Assembly: GCF_000720485.1 (NCBI RefSeq)
Contig: NZ_JOAX01000018.1
Span: 1-64,000, forward strand
From: Streptomyces ochraceiscleroticus
GTDB taxonomy: Bacteria; Actinomycetota; Actinomycetes; Streptomycetales; Streptomycetaceae
DNA: 64,000 nt
Direction of reading: 5' to 3'
The notes under the pieces: model-generated
Database searches by the model: none
Seen by the model: the letters and a program-made list of their open reading frames with translations, nothing else
What the model was told of the DNA's origin: nothing
Shown: in pieces, positions 50,531 to 59,437 of the stretch
Numbering within the stretch: the first letter of the stretch is position 1
Layout: each line of letters begins with the position of its first letter
Program-made: the position numbers and the translations under genes

Positions 50531-52593
50531 CCGTGGACCTCCGACGGGGTCAAGGAGCGTTCCAGCTTCAGGTATTCGGTGCGCGCCGCGGCCAGCATGT
50601 GGCGCATCTGGAGGTGGTCGCCCTCCTCGGCGGCGAGGAAGGCCCCCGAGAGGGCGATGTTGCGGATCGAGCCGCCGGCGACCGTCAACTGCGCGAGCAG
50701 CGCCGGATCGATGCCCTTCGTGGGGGCCTGGGGCGGCAGGACGCGGCGCCAGATTTCGGCGCGCTCGCTCTCGCCCGGGAAGGGGAAGTCGACGACGAAG
50801 CGGATGCGGCGCATGAAGGCCGAGTCGAGGGCCTTCTTCATGTTGGTGGTCAGGACCGCCAGGCCGCGGTATGCCTCCATGCGCATGAGGAGGTAGCTGA
50901 CCTCCAGGTTGGCGTAGCGGTCGTGGCTGTCTTTTACCTCGCTGCGCTTGCCGAAGAGCGCGTCCGCCTCGTCGAAGAGGAGCAGGGCGCCGCCTCGTTC
51001 GGCCGCGTCGAAGACCCGGCTGAGGTTTTTCTCGGTCTCGCCGATGTATTTGCTGACGACCTGGGAGAGATCGATGATGAAGAGGTCGAGGCCCAGTTCC
51101 TTGGCCATGACCTCGGCGGCCAGGGTCTTGCCCGTGCCGGAGCCGCCCGCGAAGAGGGCCGTGACGCCGAGGCCGCTGCGGAGGGCCTTCGCGAAGCCCC
51201 AGTCCTGGTAGACCGTGCTGCGCCGGCGTACGTGCGCGACGATCTCCTGGAGGATGCGGAGCTGGCGGTCGGCGAGTACGAGGTCGTCCCAGCCGGCGCG
51301 CGGTTCGATGCGGCGGCCCAGTTCGTCCAGGCCCATCCGGGCCTCAGTGAGGCCGGCCTGCCAGGCGAGTTCCGCGCCGTCCAGCACGTCGGAGTGCGGC
51401 AGGTCGCGGCGTACGGTCGCGGCGGCCTGGCGCACGACGTGCGGGGGGAGCTGGAACTGTGCGACGAGGGACCGCACATGCTGGTCGGTCACCTCGGGGA
51501 CGTCGGCGAAGGCGTCGGTCCAGAGGCCGAGGTGTTCCTCGTCGGAGAGCTTGGGGACGGTGACGCGTTCGCCGCGGGGCCGGCCGGTCCGGCGCGGGTC
51601 CTGGCTGGAGACGACCAGCGGTACGGCGGCGCCCGCGATGAACGCGTCGGCGGCCGCGTGCTGTTCGCGGTCCAGCTCGCCCGTCTCGATCAGGAGGGCG
51701 GCGGGCAGCAGGATCGCCTCGCGCTGCCAGAGGCGGGCGAGACGGTCGCGTTCGGCGGCGTCGGTGGGGATGTCGTCGGCGGCCATGGAGTACAGACCGA
51801 GGCCGGACCGGCGCGCCGCGGTGGCCGCGATGTCGGCGCGGGTGCGCAGGTCGGCGCCGACCAGCTCGACGCGGAGGGGCGCTTCGGGGCCGGCACCGGA
51901 CCAGCCCGCGGCGACGCGGTCGGCGGCGGCATCGTACGAGGGCGGCAGGGACGCGGGCGCGGTGGTGCGGGTGAGCAGGCCGTGCAGCCTGGCGTCCAGG
52001 TACGGCGTGCCGACCAGGAAGTGCAGGATGCGCTCGTCGAGGCGGAGACGGGTGGTGGTCAGCCGGGTCTCGTCGTCCAGCTCGATCAGACGCCAGCGGC
52101 GGAGCGGCGCCACGGGCGTGAGGGCGCTCCAGTGCGGGTCGCCGAGGACGGCCAGGGCGAGCGAGAACGTCGGGTACGTACGGGTGGGGTCGCCGCTCGC
52201 CGCGGCGCAGCGGGCGGCGGTGGTGGGGTCGAGCTCGGCCGCCGCGGCCAGCAGGACGAGCTCCTGCTCGAAGCTGCTGAGGCCGAAGCAGGCGGCGAGC
52301 GCTTCGAGGGCGCGCGGGGTGGCGGGGGAGCGGGGCGCCGCGACGGGCGCGGGAGCGGGCGCGGGTGCGACGGCGGAACGGGCCGGTTCGGCCGTCGACT
52401 CAGCCGCCTCAGCCGAGTCCGCCGGGCCCGTGGCCTCTGCCGCGTCCCCGGCGGGCGAGGCGTCCGTACTGCCCGTACGTGCCCGCGCGGCATGGGCGTC
52501 CAGGCGCGCCAGTACGGAACGCACGGCAGCGGCGAGCACGGCGCCGTCGTCCGCGCCGTCGCCCGCGGCGCCCGGTCCGTTGCCGCTGCCCAT
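50521..52593 (-). CDS. AAA+ ATPase of the CIS (Afp15 type)
   Basis: 690 aa. An Ala/Pro-rich N-terminus of about 100 residues and a helical middle domain are followed by an AAA core: Walker A FAGGSGTGKT, QVVSKYIGETEKNL, Walker B LLLFDEADALFGKR and an arginine-finger region FMRRIRFVVDFPFPG. Afp15-like ATPases are needed for CIS assembly and/or cargo loading. ATG at 52593 has GGCGGA seven bases upstream; an in-frame GTG at 52620 is an alternative. Confidence 0.92.
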   Translation of the reverse strand: MGSGNGPGAAGDGADDGAVLAAAVRSVLARLDAHAARARTGSTDASPAGDAAEATGPADSAEAAESTAEPARSAVAPAPAPAPVAAPRSPATPRALEALAACFGLSSFEQELVLLAAAAELDPTTAARCAAASGDPTRTYPTFSLALAVLGDPHWSALTPVAPLRRWRLIELDDETRLTTTRLRLDERILHFLVGTPYLDARLHGLLTRTTAPASLPPSYDAAADRVAAGWSGAGPEAPLRVELVGADLRTRADIAATAARRSGLGLYSMAADDIPTDAAERDRLARLWQREAILLPAALLIETGELDREQHAAADAFIAGAAVPLVVSSQDPRRTGRPRGERVTVPKLSDEEHLGLWTDAFADVPEVTDQHVRSLVAQFQLPPHVVRQAAATVRRDLPHSDVLDGAELAWQAGLTEARMGLDELGRRIEPRAGWDDLVLADRQLRILQEIVAHVRRRSTVYQDWGFAKALRSGLGVTALFAGGSGTGKTLAAEVMAKELGLDLFIIDLSQVVSKYIGETEKNLSRVFDAAERGGALLLFDEADALFGKRSEVKDSHDRYANLEVSYLLMRMEAYRGLAVLTTNMKKALDSAFMRRIRFVVDFPFPGESERAEIWRRVLPPQAPTKGIDPALLAQLTVAGGSIRNIALSGAFLAAEEGDHLQMRHMLAAARTEYLKLERSLTPSEVHGWV

Positions 52594-52626
52594 GTGCTGT
52601 TCCGCCCCCGTCTCGCGCACCCTGCC

Positions 52627-53523
52627 TCAGCTCTCCTTGCCGTCGTCGGTACGTGTGGCGCCCTTGGCGCCGCCGGTGGACTTGCGGGTACGGGTACGCG
52701 AACGCGTGGGCGTGGTAGCGGACTTGGCGTCGCCCTGGGCCTCGTCCCGCTTGTCCGGTGCGGGAGCCGCCGCCTTCTTCGCGGGCCTCTTCACCGCCTC
52801 GGAAGGGGCCTCCGAAAGAGCCTCGGGCCGAGCCGGCGCGGGCACGGCGCCCTCAGCCGGCGCACCCGCCGAAGCCGGCGCGTCCCCCAGAGACGGCCGC
52901 TCCGGCGCCCCCGGCGCCCCGAACGGCGCCACCCGTACCTCCGGCCTCCTGACCGGCTTCGCCGGTGCCGGCTTCTCGTGGCCGTCCAGCAGGACCAGCG
53001 ATGCCTGGTACACCACCGACAGGGAGTACGGCGTGTTGTGCAGCATCCCCCACAGCTTCGACGTCTCGTCGACGTCCATCTGGGTCGGCGTGAAGCGGAC
53101 CTTCTGCAGGGACTCCGCGAGGTCGCTGCCGTCCAGGTACGGGCGCTGCGCCGCCTCCGCGATCAGCTCCTTGGGCAGTACCGGGATCTCGTGCAGCGTG
53201 CGCACGACGCTGCCGATCAGGCGCTGCCCGACCAGCTCCGTCTCCTCGCCGTACGCGCTGATCACGTAGTGCAGGTCCAGCGCCGCCGCGGAGCGCTTCA
53301 GCAGCGTGCCGTCGGGGGCGCGGGTGACCAGGTCGTTGTTGCGCATGGAGGGGTTGTGCGTGACCTGGTAGCAGAAGACGGTGACCGTCGGGTCCGTCGG
53401 CGGGTCGGCCGGCGGCTTGCGGGTCTCCACCGAGACGGCCATGTCGATCTCGGGGTGCAGATTGTGTTCGATCAGCAGCGCAAGGGCCTGGGTGACCGTC
53501 GCGACGGCGAGTGCGTTGCTCAT
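52627..53523 (-). CDS. DUF4255 cap/terminator protein (Afp16/Pvc16 type)
   Basis: 298 aa. The N-terminal 185 residues are the DUF4255 domain (MSNALAVATVTQALALLIE, VFCYQVTHNPSMRN, LDLHYVISAYGEETELVGQRLIGSVVRTLHE, YSLSVVYQASLVLLD). It ends the tube and sheath at the distal side and fixes particle length. The C-terminal about 110 residues are Ala/Pro/Lys-rich and disordered (KPAPAKPVRR ... RTRTRKSTGG), a species-specific extension. Confidence 0.92.
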   Translation of the reverse strand: MSNALAVATVTQALALLIEHNLHPEIDMAVSVETRKPPADPPTDPTVTVFCYQVTHNPSMRNNDLVTRAPDGTLLKRSAAALDLHYVISAYGEETELVGQRLIGSVVRTLHEIPVLPKELIAEAAQRPYLDGSDLAESLQKVRFTPTQMDVDETSKLWGMLHNTPYSLSVVYQASLVLLDGHEKPAPAKPVRRPEVRVAPFGAPGAPERPSLGDAPASAGAPAEGAVPAPARPEALSEAPSEAVKRPAKKAAAPAPDKRDEAQGDAKSATTPTRSRTRTRKSTGGAKGATRTDDGKES

Positions 53524-53569
53524 GAGTTCAGTCCCGGTGAAGTCCGTGAAGTCGTCGTGGCCATGCCCG

Positions 53570-54316
53570 TCAGCTCGTCCTCTCCCCGCGAGCCAGGTAG
53601 TCGGCGAGGCTCAGGGCAGGCCCCCGGCGGTCGGCGCGGCCCGCCCGTGCGCCCGTCGCCGGCCGGTCCGGCCCGGCTGCGCTGACCTCCAGCCGTCCGA
53701 TCTGTACGTGCACGACGCGCTCGGCCGGCCGCTGCCCGCGTCGCCCGGCGGCCGCGCGTGCCGTGTCGCGTGCCGTCGGCACCTCCGTACGGGGGCGCAG
53801 CGCGGGCGCCACGGCGCGCGGGGCGGCGTCCGTGTCCGGGCGCAGAGGCGTGGCCGCCGGCCGGGGCGCCCCCGGCTCCTCCGGACGGCCGCCCGCACGC
53901 CGCGTTCCAAGGCGCTGCCCCTCGGGTGCCGCGGGCCGCGGGCCCGGTTCCGGCCGGGCGGCGGGCCGCAGCAGCGGGGCCGTCGGCCGTACGGGACGCT
54001 CGGCAGGGACCACGGCGTCCGGGCGCGTGGCCTCGGGCCGCAGCACGGTCGTCTCGCGTTCGGTGGTCCTGATCTCCCGCTCGACGCGGAGCTGTTCGGA
54101 GGGAGCGGTCAGCGGAGCGTACGGATTCCGCGCGGCCGGGGCGTGCGGCTCGGCGGGCGCGCCGCCCAGTGACTCGATGCGCTCGAAGGGGCCGGGCAGG
54201 CGCGGCTGTACGAGCGTGCGCCGGGCCGATCCCGTACCCACGCCGGGCGCGCCCGGCAGCGCGTGCCGAACCGGGGCGTACCGCGCCACCAGCCGCCCCA
54301 AGTAGTCGTCAGACAT
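53570..54316 (-). CDS. Proline/arginine-rich CIS-locus protein
   Basis: 248 aa. A short ordered N-terminus (MSDDYLGRLVARYAPVRHALPG) is followed by about 150 residues of Pro/Arg/Ala-rich disorder. A C-terminal motif ERVVHVQIGRLEVSAAGPDRP and SLADYLARGERTS follows. Such N- and C-terminal short motifs with a disordered middle fit a scaffold or tether between particle parts. Overlaps the upstream gene by eight bases. I do not recognise a named family. Confidence 0.75.
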   Translation of the reverse strand: MSDDYLGRLVARYAPVRHALPGAPGVGTGSARRTLVQPRLPGPFERIESLGGAPAEPHAPAARNPYAPLTAPSEQLRVEREIRTTERETTVLRPEATRPDAVVPAERPVRPTAPLLRPAARPEPGPRPAAPEGQRLGTRRAGGRPEEPGAPRPAATPLRPDTDAAPRAVAPALRPRTEVPTARDTARAAAGRRGQRPAERVVHVQIGRLEVSAAGPDRPATGARAGRADRRGPALSLADYLARGERTS

Positions 54317-55064
54317 CTGCGCACAGCTCCAGGTAGTAGCGGCGCCGCAGCGGGCTGAGCGCCAGGATCTCGGGCTCGCTCCAGCCGTAGGCGGAGGCGA
54401 GCAGGTGGACGTCCAGGAGCACGTCGCGTGCCCAGGCGTCCAGTTCGGTCCACAGGTAGGCGGCGATGTCCAGCTCGGCCGGGGTGGCCGCGCCGCACTC
54501 GGGGCAGGCGATGTTCAGCGTCACCTCGGCGCCGGGGTCGGCCTGCTCGACCGCCTCGGCGAACCGTTTCAGTACCGCCTCCGGCAGCCGGGCGTACTCC
54601 TCCTCCGCCGTCGTACGGCCGTCCCGTACCGCCGTGAGCACGCAGCGCGCACCCAGCAGCCGCCGGGCGTCCGCCGCGTCCGTGGCGGCGGCCGCGGCCT
54701 CGGTGAGGTCGGCGACGGCGGGCAGCCGGAACGTCACCGACCAGCCGTCCTCGGCGACCCGCAGGCCGTCCTCGGGCGGGGCCGGCCGGACCGCGCCCAG
54801 CTCGGCCGCGTCCAGCTCGAACTCCATCGCCTCGCCGCACTCCGGGTCCGCGCACGCCAGCTTGACCTGCATGCGCTCGCCGAAGAGCGCGCGGCGCAGC
54901 GCGAACAGGTCGGCGGCCCGCTCCCCGGCCGGCACCGACAGCAGTGCGTCGGTGCCGGCCTCGGGGCGGGCGGCGCGGTGCAGCAGCAGGGCACGGCCGC
55001 TGTCCTGGAGGGCCAGCCCGGCCTCCCAGGTGGCCAGCAGCTCAGCGGGCCCGGTGACCGCCAT
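54309..55064 (-). CDS. Zinc-ribbon protein, T4 baseplate-hub-chaperone-like
   Basis: 251 aa. Two cysteine knuckles, CADPEC (about residue 71) and CPECG (about 186), probably build one zinc ribbon. The C-terminus LLASAYGWSEPEILALSPLRRRYYLELC is the pattern I know from CIS proteins annotated as T4-family baseplate hub assembly chaperones. It lies between tube and cap genes and probably assists baseplate or hub assembly. ATG start at 55064. Confidence 0.75.
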   Translation of the reverse strand: MAVTGPAELLATWEAGLALQDSGRALLLHRAARPEAGTDALLSVPAGERAADLFALRRALFGERMQVKLACADPECGEAMEFELDAAELGAVRPAPPEDGLRVAEDGWSVTFRLPAVADLTEAAAAATDAADARRLLGARCVLTAVRDGRTTAEEEYARLPEAVLKRFAEAVEQADPGAEVTLNIACPECGAATPAELDIAAYLWTELDAWARDVLLDVHLLASAYGWSEPEILALSPLRRRYYLELCADV

Positions 55065-55112
55065 TCCTCACCTCGTCCGGTGGTGCTCAGGTGTCTCGCG
55101 TACGGGGTGGGG

Positions 55113-55637
55113 TCAGGCGGGGTGCGTGAACGAGGGCTCCTGCGGCTCCTCGACCTCGTAGTCCCGCTCCCAGCCCTCGCACTCCAGCTTCAGGCTCTGG
55201 ATCGCCACCGCGTTGGCGTTGGCGTCCATCTCGCCGAGCACCTGGTACTCGCTCGGCCAGGCCCGGTAGATCTTGTGCGAGACGGCGACCTGACCGGCCT
55301 CGTTCAGGACCTGGATGACGATGTCCTTGCGGAAGTCCGCGAGCGACACCTCCGAGCCCAGACCGGCGCCGACCTGCCAGACCTTGTTGGCCCAGCGGTC
55401 GAACTCCGGGTCGTGGGTGACCCCGCGCTCCAGGGTGATGCCCTCGAACTCCGAGCGACCGGGCGACTTCCGCGGCGAGCTGGGGTCGCCGCCGTGCCGG
55501 TGCTTGACGACCTCGGTGGTGCGCTTGAGCGGGGATATCTTGCTGATGCCCGCGACCGTCCGACCGTCCCACAGGACCAGGAACTTGAAGTTCTTGTACG
55601 GGTCGAAGCGATGGGCGTTGATGGTGAACTCAGCCAT
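55113..55637 (-). CDS. CIS inner tube protein (gp19-like)
   Basis: 174 aa. FTINAHRFDPYKNFKFLVLWDGRTVAGISKISPLKRTTEV and GITLERGVTHDPEFDRWANKV are hallmarks of Afp1/gp19 tube subunits, which stack as hexameric rings inside the sheath. ATG at 55637; 44 bases after the sheath stop. It is the only clear main tube gene in the locus. Confidence 0.95.
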   Translation of the reverse strand: MAEFTINAHRFDPYKNFKFLVLWDGRTVAGISKISPLKRTTEVVKHRHGGDPSSPRKSPGRSEFEGITLERGVTHDPEFDRWANKVWQVGAGLGSEVSLADFRKDIVIQVLNEAGQVAVSHKIYRAWPSEYQVLGEMDANANAVAIQSLKLECEGWERDYEVEEPQEPSFTHPA

Positions 55638-55681
55638 CGGTTTCCTTCGTTGCCTAGGTTCCTTCGCTGACGGATGCGCGG

Positions 55682-57529
55682 CTAGAGCTCGAACTGCCCG
55701 GCCATCTGCTGGATCTTGACGATCACGAACTCCGCGGGCTTGACCGGCGCGATGCCGACGACGACGTTGACGATGCCGTTGTCGATGTCCTCCGCGGTCG
55801 TGGTGTCCTTGTCGCACTTGACGAAGTACGCCTCGCGCGGCGTGCCGCCCTTGAAGGCGCCCTGCTGGAAGAGGCCGTGCAGGTACGACGAGGCGTTGAG
55901 CCGGATCTGCTGCCAGAGCTGCTCGTTGTTGGGCTCGAAGACCACCCACTGCAGGCCGCGCAGCAGGGACTCCTCGACGTGCAGCGCGAGGCGGCGGACC
56001 GGTACGTACTTCCACTCGCTGTCCAGCGCGTCGGCGCCCTGCAGCGTGCGGGCGCCCCAGACCACCGGGCCGACCATCGGGAAGGTCCGCAGGCAGTTGA
56101 TGCCCAGCGGGTTGAGCAGGCCGTTCTCCCGGTCGGTGAGCTTGACCGAGAGAGAGTGCACGCCCGCCAGGCGCGCCTCGGTGCCCGCCGGCGCCTTCCA
56201 CACGCCGCGCTCGCCGTCCGTACGGGCGATCACGCCCGCGATGGCGCCGGACGGCGGGAAGGTGCGCAGCCGGCCGGTGAGCGGGTCGGTGAGCTGGAGG
56301 TGCGGGAAGTACAGCCCGGAGTGGTTGCCGCGGACCGAGTCCAGGGCGCCGATGCCGGCCCGCGCGGAGTCCACGGAGACCCAGGTCGAGGGCGCGTCCA
56401 CGAGGTGGAAGATCCGCCGCTCCCGGCAGAGCCGCTCGGCGGCGGAGAGCACCGTGACCATGTCCTCGGTGTTCTCGTACGCGGAGAGCTCCGGCAGCGA
56501 CAGCAGGTTCACGTCGTCGACGTCGCGCAGCGCCTGCAGGCCGGTCTTGCGGGCCTCGCTGCCGATGATGTCGCGCGGGCCCGGCGCGTCGCCGTCCACG
56601 CCGCCGGAGAGCGGGAAGACCGGCGGGTTGACCGATGCCTCCAGGCCCAGGTCGTTGGCGCACTCGCCGACGAACCGCACCACGTCCTCGGGGTCGGCCG
56701 ACCCGGCGACCACCTGGAGGCGGCGGCCGAAGGCGGTGACCTCGGCCCCCGCGAAGGCGTGCTTGCCCGGGGCGTCCGGCAGCGCGCGCAGCTTGCGCTC
56801 CAGGAGGAGGGCGAGCTCGGTGACGGTGCAGGGTGCCTCGCCGTCCTGGTCCGGGTCGTAGAGCGTGAACTCGCGCTCCACCTCGCCGATCTTGACGGTG
56901 AGGTCCACGGCCAGGTCGGGCAGCTCGTGCGCGAACGGCTTGGAGACCGTGCCGGAAGGGTCGGGGCGCCCCTCGTCGAGGACCTTGACGCGGATGAGCT
57001 GGGAGCCGGCGTTGATCACCGTCTCGGCGTACCGGCCGCTCTCGGGGTCCATGGACAGGTTGCCGTAGGACTCGCGGGCCGTGCCCTTGGCGTCGAGGAC
57101 CTGGAGGTTGAAGGTCTCCTCGCAGGCGGTGGTGTCGTGGTCGACGGCCACGCGCAGGCCGTCGCCCCAGATGCCGGGCTCCTTGGCGTGCACCTCCAGC
57201 ACCGGGCACTCGCTGTGCCCCTCGGTGGACTCCAGGGTGACGCATGCCTCTTCGCCGGTGCCTGCCTTGACGGCCCGGACGATCACGGCGACGGTGCCGC
57301 CGTTGCCGAAGAACTGGTGCACGGCGTAGCTCAGCGGACTCTTCGAGGTCAGGCCGCCGAAGCGGCGCTCGAAGTCGGCGAAGCTGGTGACGCGCACCGG
57401 GTGGTTGAGCGGACCCCGCCGAGTGTGTCCCACAAAGGCGGTCACCGAGGTGGTGACGGTGGAGATGTTGCGGACGCTGCTGGGAAGCTCTTCGACGTAG
57501 ACGCCGGGATAGGTCGCGTTTGTCGGCAT
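55682..57529 (-). CDS. Contractile tail sheath protein
   Basis: 615 aa. The opening TNATYPGVYVEELPSSVRNISTVTTSVTAFVGHTRRGP and the C-terminal part LNPLGINCLRTFPMVGPVVWGARTLQ, LALHVEESLLRGLQWVVFEPN, NGIVNVVVGIAPVKPAEFVIVKI are the sheath signatures. One sheath gene is present, against three in Afp. It is longer than minimal sheaths, with an inserted middle domain (about residues 130-330). ATG at 57529 has GGAGGGGG directly upstream. First gene of the minus-strand CIS operon. Confidence 0.96.
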   Translation of the reverse strand: MPTNATYPGVYVEELPSSVRNISTVTTSVTAFVGHTRRGPLNHPVRVTSFADFERRFGGLTSKSPLSYAVHQFFGNGGTVAVIVRAVKAGTGEEACVTLESTEGHSECPVLEVHAKEPGIWGDGLRVAVDHDTTACEETFNLQVLDAKGTARESYGNLSMDPESGRYAETVINAGSQLIRVKVLDEGRPDPSGTVSKPFAHELPDLAVDLTVKIGEVEREFTLYDPDQDGEAPCTVTELALLLERKLRALPDAPGKHAFAGAEVTAFGRRLQVVAGSADPEDVVRFVGECANDLGLEASVNPPVFPLSGGVDGDAPGPRDIIGSEARKTGLQALRDVDDVNLLSLPELSAYENTEDMVTVLSAAERLCRERRIFHLVDAPSTWVSVDSARAGIGALDSVRGNHSGLYFPHLQLTDPLTGRLRTFPPSGAIAGVIARTDGERGVWKAPAGTEARLAGVHSLSVKLTDRENGLLNPLGINCLRTFPMVGPVVWGARTLQGADALDSEWKYVPVRRLALHVEESLLRGLQWVVFEPNNEQLWQQIRLNASSYLHGLFQQGAFKGGTPREAYFVKCDKDTTTAEDIDNGIVNVVVGIAPVKPAEFVIVKIQQMAGQFEL

Positions 57530-57736
57530 TCCCCCTCCAATCCCTTCAGGCACCGAGTAAGAGGGCACCAAGAGGGAGGTGGGGAGGAGGTGGCCAAGCC
57601 GACGCCACCGCGCCCCTACGCGGCCGCGCACTGCTCATCAGTCTCCCCCGTCCGCCCCGGCGAGTTTCGGTCTTCCGGGACCAGGCCGCCGCTTGTGACA
57701 GTGGCCTGTGACTCCTGATGCGTAAGTGCACAACGC

Positions 57737-57766
57737 AGTCTCCAAGGCTGTGAGTTGGAGGGTCAA
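57737..57766 (-). promoter_or_regulatory. Candidate promoter of the CIS operon
   Basis: On the minus strand TTGACC (57766-57761), 18 bases of spacer, then GAGACT (57742-57737). The -35 is good and the -10 weak. It would give a leader of about 200 bases before the sheath gene. Confidence 0.4.
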
Positions 57767-58022
57767 GGACGCGTTCCGGTCAGCTTTTGCGAAGGAGTTG
57801 TGTGGGCCGGAACGAGCCGGTAAGCGGGCGACTGCGGTGGGTGTCCGGGCCGTACCGCCCGTGAGCGGGGCGCGCCGGTGCATACCGGGCGCGGGTTGCC
57901 CGCCGCGCGGGGAGGTCCGGCAGCGGAGGGGTGTACTCCGTGTGAGGAGGTGGTGCGGGCCACCGTCGAGATCCGGCCGAGTCCGGCCGGCCGGCGTGAC
58001 GCGAGCCTCCGTCCGCGTGATC

Positions 58023-58038
58023 TGTGACAGTAATCACC
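58023..58038. promoter_or_regulatory. Crp-like palindrome upstream of sucC
   Basis: TGTGA (58023-58027), six bases, then TCACC (58034-58038) matches the Crp consensus TGTGA-N6-TCACA at nine of ten positions. It lies about 64 bases upstream of the transcript start predicted from the -10 at 58083-58088, a distance typical of class I activation. Confidence 0.5.
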
Positions 58039-58058
58039 GCCGCAGTGTGATCTGTGAT

Positions 58059-58088
58059 TTAGGAGGGTCGCTGCCGCGGGGATAACCT
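58059..58088 (+). promoter_or_regulatory. Candidate sucCD promoter
   Basis: TTAGGA (58059-58064), 18-base spacer, TAACCT (58083-58088, fits TANNNT). The -35 is weak, consistent with need of an activator. The leader would be about 140 bases. Confidence 0.45.
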
Positions 58089-58237
58089 GCGAGACGGACA
58101 TGCCGCGTACCGGCTGACGATGTACGCCCTTGCTGTGACTGCGTTGTCACCCTGCCTTCGCGGCACGCCCGCGCAGACAACGAATCCGCGATCACCACGA
58201 CTCGCGGGCTACTTGATTAGCAAAGGGACGGACGCGC

Positions 58238-59416
58238 GTGGACCTGTTCGAGTACCAGGCGAGGGACCTCTTCGCCAAGCACGGTGTACCGGTGCTGGCC
58301 GGTGAAGTCATTGACACGCCTGAGGCGGCCCGCGAGGCGACCGAGCGTCTTGGCGGCAAGTCGGTCGTCAAGGCCCAGGTGAAGGTCGGCGGCCGCGGCA
58401 AGGCCGGCGGCGTGAAGCTGGCCGCGACCCCGGACGAGGCCGTCGCTCGCGCGACGGACATCCTCGGGATGGACATCAAGGGCCACACGGTCCACAAGGT
58501 GATGATCGCGGAGACCGCTCCGGAAATCCTCGAGGAGTACTACGTCTCGTACCTCCTCGACCGCACCAACCGCACCTTCCTGGCCATGGCCTCGGTGCAG
58601 GGCGGCATGGACATCGAGGAGGTCGCGGAGAAGACCCCCGAGGCCCTCGCGAAGGTTCCGGTCGACTCCAACGAGGGTGTGACCATCGAGAAGGCCCGCG
58701 AGATCGTCGCCCAGGCGAAGTTCCCGGAGGCCGTGGCCGAGAAGGTCGCCGAGGTCATGGTGACCCTGTGGGACACCTTCGTCGCCGAGGACGCGCTCCT
58801 CGTCGAGGTCAACCCGCTGGCCAAGGTCGCCTCCGGCGACATCCTGGCGCTGGACGGCAAGGTGTCCCTGGACGCCAACGCCGAGTTCCGCCAGCCGGAG
58901 CACGAGGCCCTCGAGGACAAGGCCGCAGCCAACCCGCTCGAGGCTGCCGCCAAGGCCAAGGGCCTGAACTACGTCAAGCTCGACGGCCAGGTCGGCATCA
59001 TCGGCAACGGCGCGGGTCTCGTCATGAGCACCCTGGACGTCGTCGCGTACGCCGGTGAGAAGCACTCCGGCGTCAAGCCCGCCAACTTCCTCGACATCGG
59101 TGGCGGCGCCTCCGCCGAGGTCATGGCGAACGGCCTGGAGATCATCCTCGGCGACCCGGACGTCAAGTCCGTGTTCGTCAACGTCTTCGGCGGCATCACC
59201 GCCTGTGACGAGGTCGCCAACGGCATCGTGCAGGCCCTGGAGCTGCTGAAGTCCAAGGGTGAGGACGTCAACAAGCCGCTCGTCGTCCGCCTGGACGGCA
59301 ACAACGCGGAGCTGGGTCGCAAGATCCTGTCGGACGCGAACCACCCGCTCGTGCAGCGCGTGGACACCATGGACGGCGCGGCCGACAAGGCCGCCGAGCT
59401 CGCGGCTGCGAAGTAA
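58238..59416 (+). CDS. sucC: Succinyl-CoA synthetase beta subunit
   Basis: 392 aa ATP-grasp subunit of the TCA-cycle enzyme that makes ATP or GTP from succinyl-CoA. The start [19 protein letters not shown], the ATP-grasp region [40 protein letters not shown] and [13 protein letters not shown] are all canonical. GTG start at 58238 with AAAGGGA about ten bases upstream. Followed after 21 bases by sucD. Confidence 0.98.
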   Translation: MDLFEYQARDLFAKHGVPVLAGEVIDTPEAAREATERLGGKSVVKAQVKVGGRGKAGGVKLAATPDEAVARATDILGMDIKGHTVHKVMIAETAPEILEEYYVSYLLDRTNRTFLAMASVQGGMDIEEVAEKTPEALAKVPVDSNEGVTIEKAREIVAQAKFPEAVAEKVAEVMVTLWDTFVAEDALLVEVNPLAKVASGDILALDGKVSLDANAEFRQPEHEALEDKAAANPLEAAAKAKGLNYVKLDGQVGIIGNGAGLVMSTLDVVAYAGEKHSGVKPANFLDIGGGASAEVMANGLEIILGDPDVKSVFVNVFGGITACDEVANGIVQALELLKSKGEDVNKPLVVRLDGNNAELGRKILSDANHPLVQRVDTMDGAADKAAELAAAK

Positions 59417-59437
59417 GGGAAGAGGGACTCCAGAACA

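Larger units (their letters stand above)
57530..58237. other. Divergent regulatory region between CIS and sucC
   Basis: 708 bases without a supportable gene. It should hold the promoter of the whole CIS operon (leftward) and that of sucCD (rightward). The specific candidates are listed separately. Direct repeats GTGATCTGTGA occur at 58017-58027 and 58047-58057. The open frame at 57726-58085 has no ribosome site and no recognisable product. Confidence 0.6.

Noticed and set aside
27122..57529. Prophage or type VI secretion system
   Set aside because: No capsid, portal, terminase, integrase or lysogeny genes; no TssJLM membrane complex. DUF4255, Afp15-type ATPase and DUF4157 point to an eCIS-type particle.
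57726..58085. Possible gene between CIS and sucC
   Set aside because: It spans the candidate promoters and Crp-like site, lacks a ribosome site and shows no family features.
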